DNA from: Monodelphis domestica
Lineage: Eukaryota; Chordata; Mammalia; Didelphimorphia; Didelphidae
Length of the DNA stretch: 64,000 nt
Direction of reading: 5' to 3'
Assembly: GCF_027887165.1 (NCBI RefSeq)
Contig: NC_077227.1
Location: forward strand, 85,623,735 to 85,687,734
Position numbers and translations under genes: made by a program. The notes beneath the pieces were generated by a model. It worked only from the letters and a program-made list of their open reading frames with translations. It did not search any database and was not told the origin of the DNA. Of this stretch, positions 54,201 to 64,000 are shown in pieces. The first letter of the stretch is position 1; each line of letters opens with the position of its first letter.

Positions 54201-54469
54201 GGGAGGTTGATTAGGGCATCCTATTATTAACTGTAGGTTGGTTGAGATTAGAGGCTGAGTCTTCCTCTGGGAGAATCTGAAGAGCGTACTGAAAGTAGGC
54301 ATACTGGCACCTTCCTTAGAAGAAACAAGCAGCTCTTCTGATTGGTTCCCATAGATTTGAGATGCTTCCATTATAAATGATGACCAAGAATCAGGAGGAT
54401 TGGACTCTTGTCAGAAGAGCCAACCACTTCCTTCAAATCCTAGATAAAAATCTCTCTTCTAAAAGTAGT

Positions 54470-54530
54470 GCCTGGCATATTACAAAGTGCTTAATAATGG
54501 TTATTGACTAAATGATGCAAAGGGAGCAGC
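54470..54530 (+). repeat. MIR/L2 tail fragment
   Basis: GTGCCTGGCATATTACAAAG, TGCTTAATAATGGTTATTGA. Confidence 0.6.
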
Positions 54531-54534
54531 TTGT

Positions 54535-55180
54535 TCAGCAGCCCCTTGATGTGTATTTACATTCTAAGATGTATCTAGGGCTTTTTAAATAATGTATATT
54601 TCTTTTTTCCTGCTTGTTCAGGGGATCCCATAATTTCTTTCAATCCTGTGTATTTTCTGGGAGGGTAAATAAAGGCACTTTTCATGTTCAGTACCTATAT
54701 TACATGTTGAGTACTTGAGTCAACATTGATGACTTTGTTTCCTACATTTGAAGAAACCTAGATCTGAACTATGCCACAAACATATTTAAAGACTTTCCTG
54801 AAGTATCAGGTGGCGACACTGAGATGAGAAATTGGACTTCTTTCTGTCAAGACCACAGGATGTCCTAGTCCAGGGTAAACCAGAGGTTCCAGGATTGTGG
54901 TTGGGGGAATTCATGTCCATATATTAGATCTTTAAAGGCTTAGGCAAATAGTGAAGTGACTGTAAATCAAGTAAATCAAGATTCAAGTAAACCATAAATT
55001 ACTTTATAATGTGTTACCCTGAAGAGACAATAAGAATCAGAAAATGGATGAAATGTTGGAAATCTAATATTTATTCTCCTGACAGAAATCATAGAAAGGC
55101 ACTTGGACTCAGAAACTTGAATCAAATGAAATGTCATTGATATTCAAAAAATGTTTTCAAAGTCCAATTTTAGCAATCAT
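54535..55180. other. No recognisable element
   Basis: Nothing supportable; AT-rich, short frames only. Confidence 0.4.
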
Positions 55181-55184
55181 ATTT

Positions 55185-55385
55185 CACACTTGTACAATGG
55201 CTTCATGTCCATTTTCCCATTGAACTCTCACACCTACACAGTGAAGTAACTAGTTAAACCAATTATTATCTTCATGATTCTAATCCAGATTCTGAGGGCA
55301 CTAAGAGAAAGTGATTTTCTCATCATTGCACAAGTACTAAGCATCAGAGGTAGGATATGAAACATAGTCTCTCCTGCTGCTCTCT
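55185..55385 (-). repeat. MIR SINE
   Basis: CATTGAACTCTCACACCTAC, AGTGAAGTAACTAGTTAAAC and CAGAGGTAGGATATGAAACA, in the reverse MIR order but strongly decayed. Confidence 0.55.
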
Positions 55386-55539
55386 GGAGAACCTGGTGTT
55401 GGCATCTCTATTAATACAACTGTAGACTCCCCAAATGGACATATGATGTCATAGAAAAGGCATTGATCAAACAACATCAAGTTTATTGTAATTAATTCTG
55501 GAAGCAATATTTTAAGAGCTATTAAGAAATTGGGATAAA

Positions 55540-55950
55540 TCTGGAATAGGTTGGAGAAGCATCTGGAAACCACTATACTGAATGAGTCTGAATATATTCA
55601 AGTTGGAAAAGAGAAGACTTATAAGTTGTCTTTATAGACTAAAAGTCTTGATGAACAAGGGATCCAATCAGTTCTAAGTAGCTCCCAAGGATAAAATTAG
55701 GATTAGTGGGTCCAAATTACAATGGGTTAGATTTCAGTTTAATATGAGGAAGAGCATCTAACAAGAAGAGATGTACACCAATGGAATGAGCTCCCTCATT
55801 TCTTTATATTTAAGTAAATATTGGCATTTAAGGAGAGGACGGATATTTGCTTGTCAGATTTACTAGAGAGAGTATTCCTTCAAGCAGGAAGTAAAAATAC
55901 CAAGTACCTTCTAAATTCTCTTCCAACTCAGATTCTGGTCTGATTCTGTC
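55540..55950 (+). repeat. L3/CR1 LINE 3' UTR (first of two)
   Basis: AGTTGGAAAAGAGAAGACTT, TTTCAGTTTAATATGAGGAA, ACCAATGGAATGAGCTCCCT and TTCTAAATTCTCTTCCAACT follow the CR1/L3 3' UTR order, including the terminal 'cccttccaactctg..attctg' block. Confidence 0.75.
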
Positions 55951-55979
55951 CGTGTGCACCCTGGGTGAAGAGATGTCAT

Positions 55980-56388
55980 TTTAGTGTCAGAAAAGGTGAC
56001 CCAGACCTTTTAAGGCACTATTGCTGTTTACTCTGGAGAAGAGAAGGCTGTGAAGAAGAGGGAAGAGTGAATAAAATAGTTGAAGTGATTGAATGACTAT
56101 GTGCTGAAAAAGGGATTACTCTTGTTTTAGCCCCAGAAGGTTAGGAACAATGGGTAGAAATTTCAAAAAGGCTAATTGTGATTGGATACAAGGCAGGGGA
56201 ACTCTCCCTAACAATTAGAGTTCTCTGAATGTGGACCAGGCTGTCTTGGGAAGTAATGCATTCCTCTTTACTGGAGGTCATCAAGCAAAGACTAGATCCC
56301 AAACCAATTTGTACCTGATATTCTTTAGGGAATAAGAATTGGACTTAAAGCTATGAGGGTCCCTTTCAACTTTGAAATGCTGTGCTAA
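55980..56388 (+). repeat. L3/CR1 LINE 3' UTR (second of two)
   Basis: TTTAGCCCCAGAAGGTTAGG, AACAATGGGTAGAAATTTCA, CTCCCTAACAATTAGAGTTC, CTGGAGGTCATCAAGCAAAG and GAGGGTCCCTTTCAACTTTG. Same orientation and same region as the copy just upstream, so these are two separate elements. Confidence 0.85.
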
Positions 56389-56389
56389 A

Positions 56390-56530
56390 ATAGGATAAAC
56401 ACTAGAATGAGGGCCTGGATTCAAATGCTAACATTGCTGATCTTGGGTAAGCTATATTCCTTCTCGGGGTCTAGTTTTCCTCTGCTAGAAAATGAAGGGA
56501 TTTAATTAGATGATCTCTATGATCCTTTAC
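56390..56530 (+). repeat. MIR-family SINE
   Basis: GGGCCTGGATTCAAATGCTA, TGATCTTGGGTAAGCTATAT, TAGATGATCTCTATGATCCT. It abuts the L3 end. Confidence 0.7.
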
Positions 56531-56534
56531 TTTT

Positions 56535-57180
56535 CAACATCCTAAGAACCCAAGTCCTGTAGCAATAGAAATTTATTACATAGTTTACCATTAAGATAGT
56601 TTTGAGTTTCATAAGATTGCTTTGAAAAATATCCTTTCTTTGGAATTTTTTCCTTAGCTTTTTCCATTAGACTCCCACAATAGTTGTGAAAAATTGCCCT
56701 GGGGAGAGCTAAAGCTAAAGCTGTCAGACCTTCCACTTAAGGAAAATTTAACAGTTTGAATGTGTAGCTTATTAGTAGACTGCAAAATGACATGTGATCT
56801 AGTTTCCCAATAAATGGTCTCCCGAGGCATTCTTTGGAGGAACTCTAATCTCTGGGTAATTCATTGGGTCTCTCTTCAGAAGATATTTTTGAATAGTTTG
56901 AGCAAATGTGGTAAGATATATGTTCTGCATGTCTTCCATATATTGACTAATTCTAAATGGCGCATTTAGTATAGACCCACAGGGATATAATTTTATGTTG
57001 CCTAACACTTTTAATAAGACCTCAGCTGTTAGTTCTCTGAGTCAACATTTCAGTTCCACTTCAGAATTGAAGAGTTCTCAGGAGGAAAAAATAAAACAAA
57101 ACTTCTATTAGTGATTACAATGGGGACATTTATTAGAAACATCGATTACTTGCAGTCAATTTTTAGTTTCTATTTTTCAA
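56535..57180. other. No recognisable element
   Basis: Minus-strand frames of 64 and 69 residues have no motif; no repeat recognised. Confidence 0.4.
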
Positions 57181-57184
57181 AGCA

Positions 57185-57300
57185 ATAGTTTGTGACAGTA
57201 GGCAACTGTGTGACTTTGAAAAAGTCATTTCTTTTCTCTATAAGTATCAGTTCCTTAAATTGTAAAATGAAGGGTTAGGATTTAAATCTCTCTCATATTA
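57185..57300 (+). repeat. MIR fragment
   Basis: GGCAACTGTGTGACTTTGAA, AGTTCCTTAAATTGTAAAAT, GATTTAAATCTCTCTCATAT. Confidence 0.65.
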
Positions 57301-57304
57301 TGTC

Positions 57305-59145
57305 AAGATTCTCATTTCCTCAGGATTCCTAGAAAACTTAGGGCTAAGTCACAAATATCAGGATTCTGAGGATCAAGAAATTGAATCTTATTTGCTAGAT
57401 TGGGACCACTCACCGTAGGGACCAGTCCAAAAGAGGCTATAGGATTTGTGAACTCCAGAATGGACTCCAAAGCTATCCAGAGAAGAACAGATGAGGATGA
57501 CTATTGGGTACAAGAACAAGTTTTCTTTCTCCCTAGTGTTCTAGATGTAGTTGACCTAGTCAAAGTCCTGAGAGCCCAGTGTTAGAAACAAAATTGTTAG
57601 GAGTTTCTTGGAATAAAAGTTCTCAGGCACTCCTTAGCATTACCAATTCAGACCCTTAGTGATGGAATTAATCCTCTGTGGTCTTCCTTATCTGACCAGA
57701 GTCTTATTACCTTTTCTTGGATGGTCTTGTTGGAAGGGGAAGAGAAAAAGATAGAAGTTGGTGAGCAAAACAAACTGAGTCTGACAATGTATGTAATTTA
57801 CTAACCATTATTCCCCCACCTCTGTAAAAAATGGAGGTATTATCAGCCTTGCTTATTATAATTGCATAACATTCAAGGTTTTTTGTTGCTGTTATTCTCC
57901 CATTTATAATTATTGTTACTGTGTACACTGTCTTGCTAATTTTGTTTGTTTCATTCTACAACATTAATTCCTGTAAGTTTTCTCATGCTTCTCTAAATTA
58001 TTCCTATGCATTATCTATTATAGTACATTTATAATGGATATAATCAAAGGGATTCCTTTCCCTTGATTAGTTGTGGCTAAAATAAACCCAATGAAGCATT
58101 CCTCAGCTGGATACATTCCAGTCTTATCTATAATGTCCCTGAAGCTGAGTCCCACATTTGTCTTGATTCTTTTCCTTTGATGTGCTAGCTATATGATAAA
58201 AACTGTGGCATTTAGCACCTAGTTCTCATGATGACTATAGGGTTGATGAGCAAAGCAAAAAGAGCATCCTATTTTGTAAACAAGGAATAATGTTTGAAAT
58301 TGACCAAATTAAAAAAATCATGCCTAAAAAAAAATAAATAAAAAATAAAAAAGAGCATCCCAGTCAATAGACTTTAAAAGGAATGACTTCCTGTTCTGGT
58401 ATTCTCTCTTCTTCCTCCCTCCAAATCATATCATCCTGTTAATCTCTCTGGAAATTCCTATGAGCAATGGAGAGAGCACTATCCCCCGTCCCTAGCAGTT
58501 ATAATAGCTCTAAATATATGTGCTGCCTAGTAGAGTCTGAGCCAGGGCTTTTGATTTGCAATCTCTGCTTTGTATTTTTTCCATGACCAAATAGTGATCA
58601 TGAAAGATAAATTCTTTAGGAGATAGACCTCAGGAGTTCAGAAGTTCCTGGGTTCCTCAACCAGAGCTAACTGTTCTTTGGGAGGAAGCCCCTCTACCTA
58701 CCATACCACTTCTTAGAGAAGATGACATCTGACACAAGAAGAGACCAACCTTTAGCCTGATTTGCCAAAAAAGTTACCTTGAGACAACTCTACAGATAGC
58801 ACCATGCTGAAATGAAACTGAAATACCGATTCAGCAGTATCATAAAATACCTTATGATCTGATATTTAAGTAATATTTATAAATGATTAAAGCCTGCCAA
58901 TGCATATTTTTGAGTCTTTTGTCTTTTAAGCATCTTTTTGTATGTGTAGAGGAAATAAATAGCTGTCCTATACCTGACCTACACTATATTTTGGGTACCT
59001 TTCTACTCCCCTTCTATATGCAGATTCATAGTTGGAGGGTCCTTTCCAAGGAGAAAGAGAATGTCTCAGCCTCATCTGGGATATGCTATTACATAGTATT
59101 ATTCTCCATTAATTCATGAACCACAACCAGTTAAATCACTGTACT
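57305..59145. other. Mostly unassigned sequence
   Basis: About 1.8 kb without a recognised repeat family, apart from the small retro-insert at 58270-58347. Frames of 61-78 residues lack domains. Confidence 0.4.
58270..58347 (+). mobile_element. Short A-tailed retro-insert with 13-bp target duplication
   Basis: AAAAAGAGCATCC occurs at 58257-58269 and again at 58348-58360. Between them lie about 55 bases (TATTTTGTAAACAAGGAATA...AAATCATGCCT) and an A-rich tail with T interruptions. Target duplication plus tail indicate L1-type retroposition of a short RNA or 3' fragment. The source is not recognised. Confidence 0.7.
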
Positions 59146-59149
59146 CTCA

Positions 59150-59330
59150 AAGTTCTTCTTTGCTACTATAAAAAGTGCTGCTCTGAATATTTTGATGTCT
59201 GGATATGGGACACTTCTATCTTTAGTCTTGGGGCATTTGTCTAAAAGCTGCACCTCTGAGTCAAAGGACATAGATTTTTTGTTCATTTTAGTACAATTCC
59301 AGATCTGGGACTTTAAATCTTTAGGGATTA
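59150..59330 (-). repeat. L1 3' region fragment, minus strand
   Basis: TTGCTACTATAAAAAGTGCT, GATATGGGACACTTCTATCT, CTGAGTCAAAGGACATAGAT are the reverse of the L1 3' segment (compare 21450-21560 on the other strand). Confidence 0.6.
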
Positions 59331-59339
59331 TGAAATTTC

Positions 59340-60050
59340 ATGACTGACAGTCATATCACATCAATAGAAAAACATTGATGTTAACAAGATGGGCCTTGTG
59401 TTTTAAGAGAAAGCTTGGGAACATTAAAAGCAATGCAAATTTCCTAAAGGCAATCTGACCCACTCTCCCTCTTTTATTTAATTCTGGAAACAATTCATTA
59501 ACCAAACATAGTGTCTGTCCAAGATGTATTGTAATCTGGTCAATAAACATTTTTCTTTCACTTGGTTTTTCCTGTGTGACTAGTTAGGCTGAACACTCGG
59601 GTGATTAAGGGTCTAATTCAGGAGAGTCTGCAATATTTCAGGCCTTGATGCAACTAGCACAATTCCATCTGCAAACCAGACCATCTGGAGGTTGTTATCA
59701 ACTCTAGGGAAAACTTCTTTTATGTGGACTCTGAACTGGGGGCCTTCCAGGATACTGACAAACACCTTTGGTGACTATGCCTCCCTTATATTATGCTTGC
59801 TTAATTTGAGTTATCAGAGGGAGCCTAAACCAATTTATTCAGATTGATACATCTTCTAGGAACCTTAAATGACTTTGATATATTCGTCGGAGATATTTTT
59901 TTTTTGGTGAAAAATTCTTTATGGCAGAATTTTCCTCTACTAAATCAAATGCAACTTTGTAGACAACAAAACAATAAGCTCAGTGGGATCCTATATTTTC
60001 TGCATCTTTAAGTCAATTATGTGACTATAAAAGGTATAGTTTTCAACCAT
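59340..60050 (-). pseudogene. RTE LINE reverse-transcriptase fragment
   Basis: Minus-strand translation reads KVAFDLVEENSAIKNF and ISPTNISK (motif A region, F.DYKKAFDLVEENAI), then after a gap VFPRVDNNLQMVWFADGIVL and VASRPEILQTLLN. The latter is the catalytic FADD block with the second Asp changed to Gly, followed by the typical ASRPE.LQ segment. Nucleotides from 59340 to 59600 continue into the downstream RTE region. Stops occur; not functional. Confidence 0.88.
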
Positions 60051-60109
60051 GGAAGTAGTCCCAACTTCTCTCTTAATAATAATCAACAGACATAAAAATG
60101 CATCAAGGC

Positions 60110-60280
60110 CAACAAAGTCATCTCTTCACAACAACCCTATGAGGTGATCAGTATAAGAATTAATATTCCCAAATGAGGAAACAGATATTCATAGAGGATA
60201 ATGAATTCTCCTAGGTGCCATAACTAGTGAGTACTGAAGCCTAACCCTTATCTTAGATCTCCTTCCCATATACTTTGATC
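60110..60280 (-). repeat. MIR SINE
   Basis: CTTCACAACAACCCTATGAG, CCCAAATGAGGAAACAGATA and GTGCCATAACTAGTGAGTAC. Confidence 0.75.
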
Positions 60281-60364
60281 CTTGCTGTTCCTTGCACAAG
60301 TTACTACATTTTCTGATCACCTATGACCCTATTCCAATTTCCAGTTGGTATAGCTTATCTAGGA

Positions 60365-60475
60365 TTCAATCAATCAATAAATACAGACAATATACTGAAT
60401 TCTGGGGATACAAAGACAAAAATTAAATAATTTCCTCTCCCCAAGAAGTTTATGTTTCTACATAAAATAGTTTTT
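60365..60475 (-). repeat. L2-family 3' end
   Basis: CAATCAATCAATAAATACAG, TTCTGGGGATACAAAGACAA and CCCCAAGAAGTTTATGTTTC. Confidence 0.7.
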
Positions 60476-60479
60476 GCTA

Positions 60480-60565
60480 TATAAATAGTAAATGAAGCAA
60501 CCAGGATCTGAACCCAAATCTCTTGACTCCAGGTTTAGTACCCTTTCCACTCTTCTGAACTTCGT
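60480..60565 (-). repeat. MIR head fragment
   Basis: GCAACCAGGATCTGAACCCA, AATCTCTTGACTCCAGGTTT, ACCCTTTCCACTCTTCTGAA. Confidence 0.6.
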
Positions 60566-60734
60566 CTCATCATAAACCATCTGTTTTTAGCAACTCAATT
60601 GAAGACTGAAGTTGTCCAAGAAAAAAATTGACCATTTTTTCATTAGAGTCTTAAGGACGGGTTGGAGACATCTGAGACATCTGGCAGGGCATAAAAACTG
60701 GTATTGCTCTTATTGGTTCGTACCTACCTAAGAT

Positions 60735-60995
60735 AGGTGGTGGTAGAGTGGTTAGAGTACTGGTTAGAGTTTCTGGAGTTAGGAAGAGAGGCCTAAGTTC
60801 ATATATGACCTCTGATACTTATTAGCCATGAAATCCTAGGCAAGTCTTTTGACATCTGTTTGTCTTAATTTCTTCAGCTGTAAAATGGGAATAATAATAG
60901 TACCTACCTTAGAGGGGTCTTATGAAGATCAAATGAATTAATATCTGTAAAATTGTCTGGCACATAAAAGTTATATGAATGCTTATTACATTCTC
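60735..60995 (+). repeat. MIR SINE, near full length
   Basis: GTAGAGTGGTTAGAGTACTG (tRNA head), TATTAGCCATGAAATCCTAG, AATTTCTTCAGCTGTAAAAT, ACTTACCTTAGAGGGG-like block and CTGGCACATAAAAGTTATAT, the complete MIR order. Confidence 0.85.
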
Positions 60996-60999
60996 TTTC

Positions 61000-61555
61000 C
61001 CTGACCTGGAAATGAATAAAACCGCTCCAGAACTGTGCCTCTCTGAACCACTGCAATTCTTTCATGTGTTGAGTTTTTCTAAAGAGTGTTTCTAAGATTT
61101 GCCAGTGTCAGAATCTAATTTATTTTGCTTATAATTTCTCCAATAAGAGTAATGACATTCTGACTCTGACATGATTTATATGAAGAAAAAAAGAATTAAG
61201 ATCAATGAGTTCATTGTTTTTATAAGCTTTGTGATGAGTATAATAGCCTTCTGGCTCCAAAATGATTTACAATAATGTAGAGCTCACAGATCTGTATAAA
61301 CCCCTCCTCTTGCTGCTTTCAGGGCCTATTTTGGTCATTGATTAATTGTGCAGCACTTAGCTATTATGACAGCTGCTTTTTGGAAAAAAAAAACTGCCAC
61401 AAATGATTGGATGGCATCTAGGGTTCCCAACTAGAGGTCATGAGGATTCAGAACAGTGGCAGATGTCCCCAGTCTGAAGAATCTGTGAATGTCACAGAGT
61501 TTTGTCATAATGTTCAAACTGATCAACTCCTTGATTACCAACCAACCAACCAGAA
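61000..61555. other. Unique-looking sequence
   Basis: No repeat recognised. Homeobox-type cores (TTGATTAATTG near 61340) occur, but AT-rich DNA contains these often. No coding signal. Confidence 0.4.
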
Positions 61556-61559
61556 TTAA

Positions 61560-61835
61560 GATGAATCAGAGAATTTGAGAGGTCTTAAGGGCTTCAGTCC
61601 CACCAGACCTGAAAAGAGTCCTTACTATTGCAAACCTGATGAAGAGTCATCCAACCTTTGTATGAAGAAATCTATGCAGGAGGAATTCACCATTTTTTGA
61701 GGCAGTCAATTCCATTTTTGGACATTGCTAGGAAATTATTAGGAAAAGTTTCCTAATGTACAAACTAAATTTTCTTCTTCACAACTTCCTCTCATTGCTC
61801 CTGTTTCTGAATAGTTTTAAGTTCAATCCTTCCAG
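61560..61835 (-). repeat. L3/CR1 3' UTR, minus strand (distal piece)
   Basis: GAAGAGTCATCCAACCTTTG, GAGGCAGTCAATTCCATTTT, TTGGACATTGCTAGGAAATT, TTCACAACTTCCTCTCATTG are the reverse of the L3 3' UTR (compare plus-strand text at 56140-56290). Confidence 0.8.
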
Positions 61836-61849
61836 GGAGCATAGAGGAA

Positions 61850-62690
61850 ACTCTTCTGCAGAGCACCATATTGTATTGTTTAGCTCTGTCCTTTTCAACA
61901 TTTCCATGAATGACTTGTCTAAAGTCAGAGGTAGTAAGCTCAGCAAATCTGTAAATGACCCAATGCTAGAAGAACAGCTAACACACCAGAAGGCAGATTT
62001 TAAAAGTCCCAAATAGATGAGGCCATTGGACTGAATCTAATAAGATGAAATTCAAGAGATGAAAGTTTTGTAGTTGAGTTTGAGAAATTGACTTCATAAT
62101 TGCAAAATGGCAAGGAATGGTTAGATAGTAGTTTGTCTAAGAAAGGTATGAGAGGAGACAGCTAGGTGATTCAGTGGATAGAAAGGCAGGCCTGGAGACA
62201 GGTCTTTGGTTCAAATGTGACTTCAGATGCTTCCTGGCTATAAGATGCTGGGAAAGTCACTTAAACTCCATTGCCCAATCTTTATTGCTCTTCTGCCTTG
62301 GAACAAATACATAGTATTGATTCAAAGATTAAAAAGAGAAAAGAAAAGAAAAGAAAAAAATGTATGAGACACTTAGGGGACAGAAAACTGAGCAATCACT
62401 GAGCAATATGAAGTGGAACCTCAAAAATTTAATGTGATCTTGGACTCATTAAGATAAGCAGTTTTCAATAATAAGGAAGTGACAGTCCCTCTGTATTTGA
62501 TCCTATTCAGAATATATCTAATGTATTTTGTTCATTTCTTAAACTGTGGACATTGTTAAGCTGTAGAGTATCTACAGAAGGGCAACCAGAATGGAAAAGG
62601 GCTTTGAATCCATGCCATACGAGGAGCGATTGAAAGAACAGATGGTGTTTACCATGGAAAAAGAAGATTTGGGGAAAATATGAATCATGT
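61850..62690 (+). mobile_element. L3/CR1 middle segment in inverted orientation
   Basis: Plus-strand text covers the L3 region from VLFNISMNDLSKV (the CR1 VLFNIFINDL block) through AATCTAATAAGATGAAATTC and ACATTGTTAAGCTGTAGAGT to GCAACCAGAATGGAAAAGGG and ATGCCATACGAGGAGCGATT. This is exactly the part missing between the two minus-strand L3 pieces at 61560-61835 and 62895-64000. A SINE sits inside at 62154-62361. Confidence 0.8.
62154..62361 (+). mobile_element. SINE inserted in the L3 segment
   Basis: GACAGCTAGGTGATTCAGTG, TTGGTTCAAATGTGACTTCA and CTTCTGCCTTGGAACAAATA, with an AAAAG-repeat tail. Flanked by GTATGAGA at 62146-62153 and 62362-62369. L3 resumes after it (CACTTAGGGGACAG). Confidence 0.93.
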
Positions 62691-62698
62691 CACAGGAT

Positions 62699-62890
62699 TG
62701 GTTGTTGTTGTTCAGTCTTCTCAGTTGTGTCCAACTCTTTGTGACTCCATTTGGGAGTTCCTTGGCAGATACTGGAGTGATTTGCCATTTCCTTCTCCAA
62801 CTTATCTTACAGATAAGAAAACTGAGGCAAGCAAGATTAAGTGACACAGAGCTAGTAAGCAGATTTGAACTTGACTCTGACCTGGCACTA
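62699..62890 (+). mobile_element. RTE-tailed SINE at the inversion boundary
   Basis: TGGTTGTTGTTGTTCAGTCT, CTTTGTGACTCCATTTGGGA, GATACTGGAGTGATTTGCCA and GCAAGCAAGATTAAGTGACA. It lies between the inverted L3 segment and the minus-strand L3 piece; its end is shortened. Confidence 0.9.
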
Positions 62891-62894
62891 AATT

Positions 62895-64000
62895 GAATAA
62901 TTAATGTCTCTTTGAATCTGGTCATTCAACTTGTTCTCATTTAATCTAACTGTATTATCAACTTGCACACATCTCTCCATTTCCCAAAAAAAGAACAACA
63001 TACTAGAGATTTCACTGAATGCATTACTAAGATCTATACCCACAGCATGCTCCTCATCTACCAATTTAATAACCCTATCAAGAAAGGAAATAAAGTTACT
63101 CTGGCATTACCAGCCTTTGATGATGCCATGCTGTCTCTTTGTGATCACCATTAAATTTCTAGATGTTCACCAACCATTTCTTTAATGATCCATGTTATAA
63201 TTTCCCCAGGAATAGATGTCAAGGTTACTGGTCTATCATTTGAACATGATGACATTTTCTCTTCTCCTGTTTTATGGTACTTGTCTGTATTGACCTTGTC
63301 CATTCTTTGGTCCTTCTTCATTTTCCAAATACTGCTCAGCAATCACAATTACCTTTTTTCCTGTATCTGAGGATAAAGCTCACTTGGGATAGATAAGGAA
63401 ATTTATCAATTGCAACTATATACTCTTAAGATTTTCTTGATACTCATAGAAAGCAACTCATCATTAGCCATTTTTCTATCATTATTAATGCAGTCATCCT
63501 TTTTGACAGAGAAGACAGTAGCTAAATAAGAATTAAATTGAACATCTTTTCCTTTCCTTTTTTGCCAGCTATCATCAACTCTTCCATCCCAAGGAAAAGC
63601 TTTCTTTCTTCTTTGATACTTTCTCTTTCAATATAGGTTTTTTAAGAGACTAAAGTTTTTTTGTTATCTTTAACTTTCCCATCAGTCTTGGCACATTCTG
63701 ATATTTAGTGCTCCCATGTCATACCATGTTGTTTATCTTCATACTCTGTTACCTGATCTTGCTTCCATCTTCTGTACATTTCTCTAAAAATGAAGTTGGT
63801 CAATGAGTTTGCTGTGCATCCGTACTTGTCTCTTTAGGCAATTCCTAGTTTTTTTCCTCTTTGAAATTGTTTATACACATTTCCAACTTCACTGTTTCAT
63901 TCTTGAGCATTTCTTAGACTTCCTGCCCTAACTTCTTTCATTGAATTTTAATCCACAAAACTTGAATCTATCTTTGCTCTATGCATGTTAAAATATGCTT
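62895..64000 (-). pseudogene. L3/CR1 LINE ORF2 fragment, minus strand
   Basis: Minus-strand translation from the window edge: FNSYLATVFSVKKDD, then NDRPVTLTSIPGEIITWIIK (CR1 NYRPVSLTSIPGKIMEQIIL), ITKRQHGIIKGW with NFISFLDRVIKLVDEEHAVG and IDLSNAFSEISSM (CR1 QHGF.KG.SC.TNL..F.D.V..LVDEG.AVDVVYLDFSKAFD). The motif-A DFSKAFD aspartates are altered and frames change. It continues beyond the window. Confidence 0.88.

Overview
This window looks like marsupial nuclear DNA that holds no functional host gene. The organism call rests on the repeats. There are many copies of a ~200 bp tRNA-headed SINE of the marsupial MAR1/WSINE type, BovB-like RTE LINEs with RTE-tailed SINEs, and L1 elements with a long spacer between ORF1 and ORF2. 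Beneath these lies a dense layer of older MIR, L2, L3/CR1 and Tigger copies. The species cannot be resolved by eye. Base composition is AT-rich throughout. No open frame looks like a host exon, and the only long frames belong to LINEs or microsatellites.

Layout. 0-8.7 kb: Tigger remnant, L2/MIR/SINE debris, an LTR-like element (3.19-4.03 kb) and a diverged local duplication (about 6.0 and 7.0 kb). 8.8-15.1 kb: one old plus-strand L1 relic running from ORF1 to the 3' UTR. It was expanded by later insertions, including a second copy of the same LTR-like element and a solo LTR with a clean 5-bp target duplication. 15-34 kb: mostly MIR/L2/SINE copies, L1 3' ends, a short Tigger derivative and two RTE fragments, with some unique sequence between them. 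34.25-40.56 kb: a minus-strand processed pseudogene of HSPA8 (Hsc70). It is split by a young minus-strand L1 with a 16-bp target duplication, and separately by a ~366 bp element with long terminal inverted repeats. 40.6-54 kb: further SINE/MIR/L2 copies, two LTR-like stretches, an L1 3' fragment carrying a SINE, and long (TC)n and (GAAA)n arrays. 54-64 kb: tandem L3 3' ends, an RTE reverse-transcriptase fragment, and at the right edge an L3/CR1 element whose middle appears to be inverted.

The parts do not work together as a system. They are a layered record of insertions, which can be ordered by which element interrupts which. The most informative structures are the L1 inside the HSPA8 pseudogene (complete 5' end, missing 3' end, intact target duplication), the internally inverted L3, the inverted-repeat element and the nested LTRs in the old L1. 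I found no CRISPR array, operon, structural RNA gene or novel protein system.
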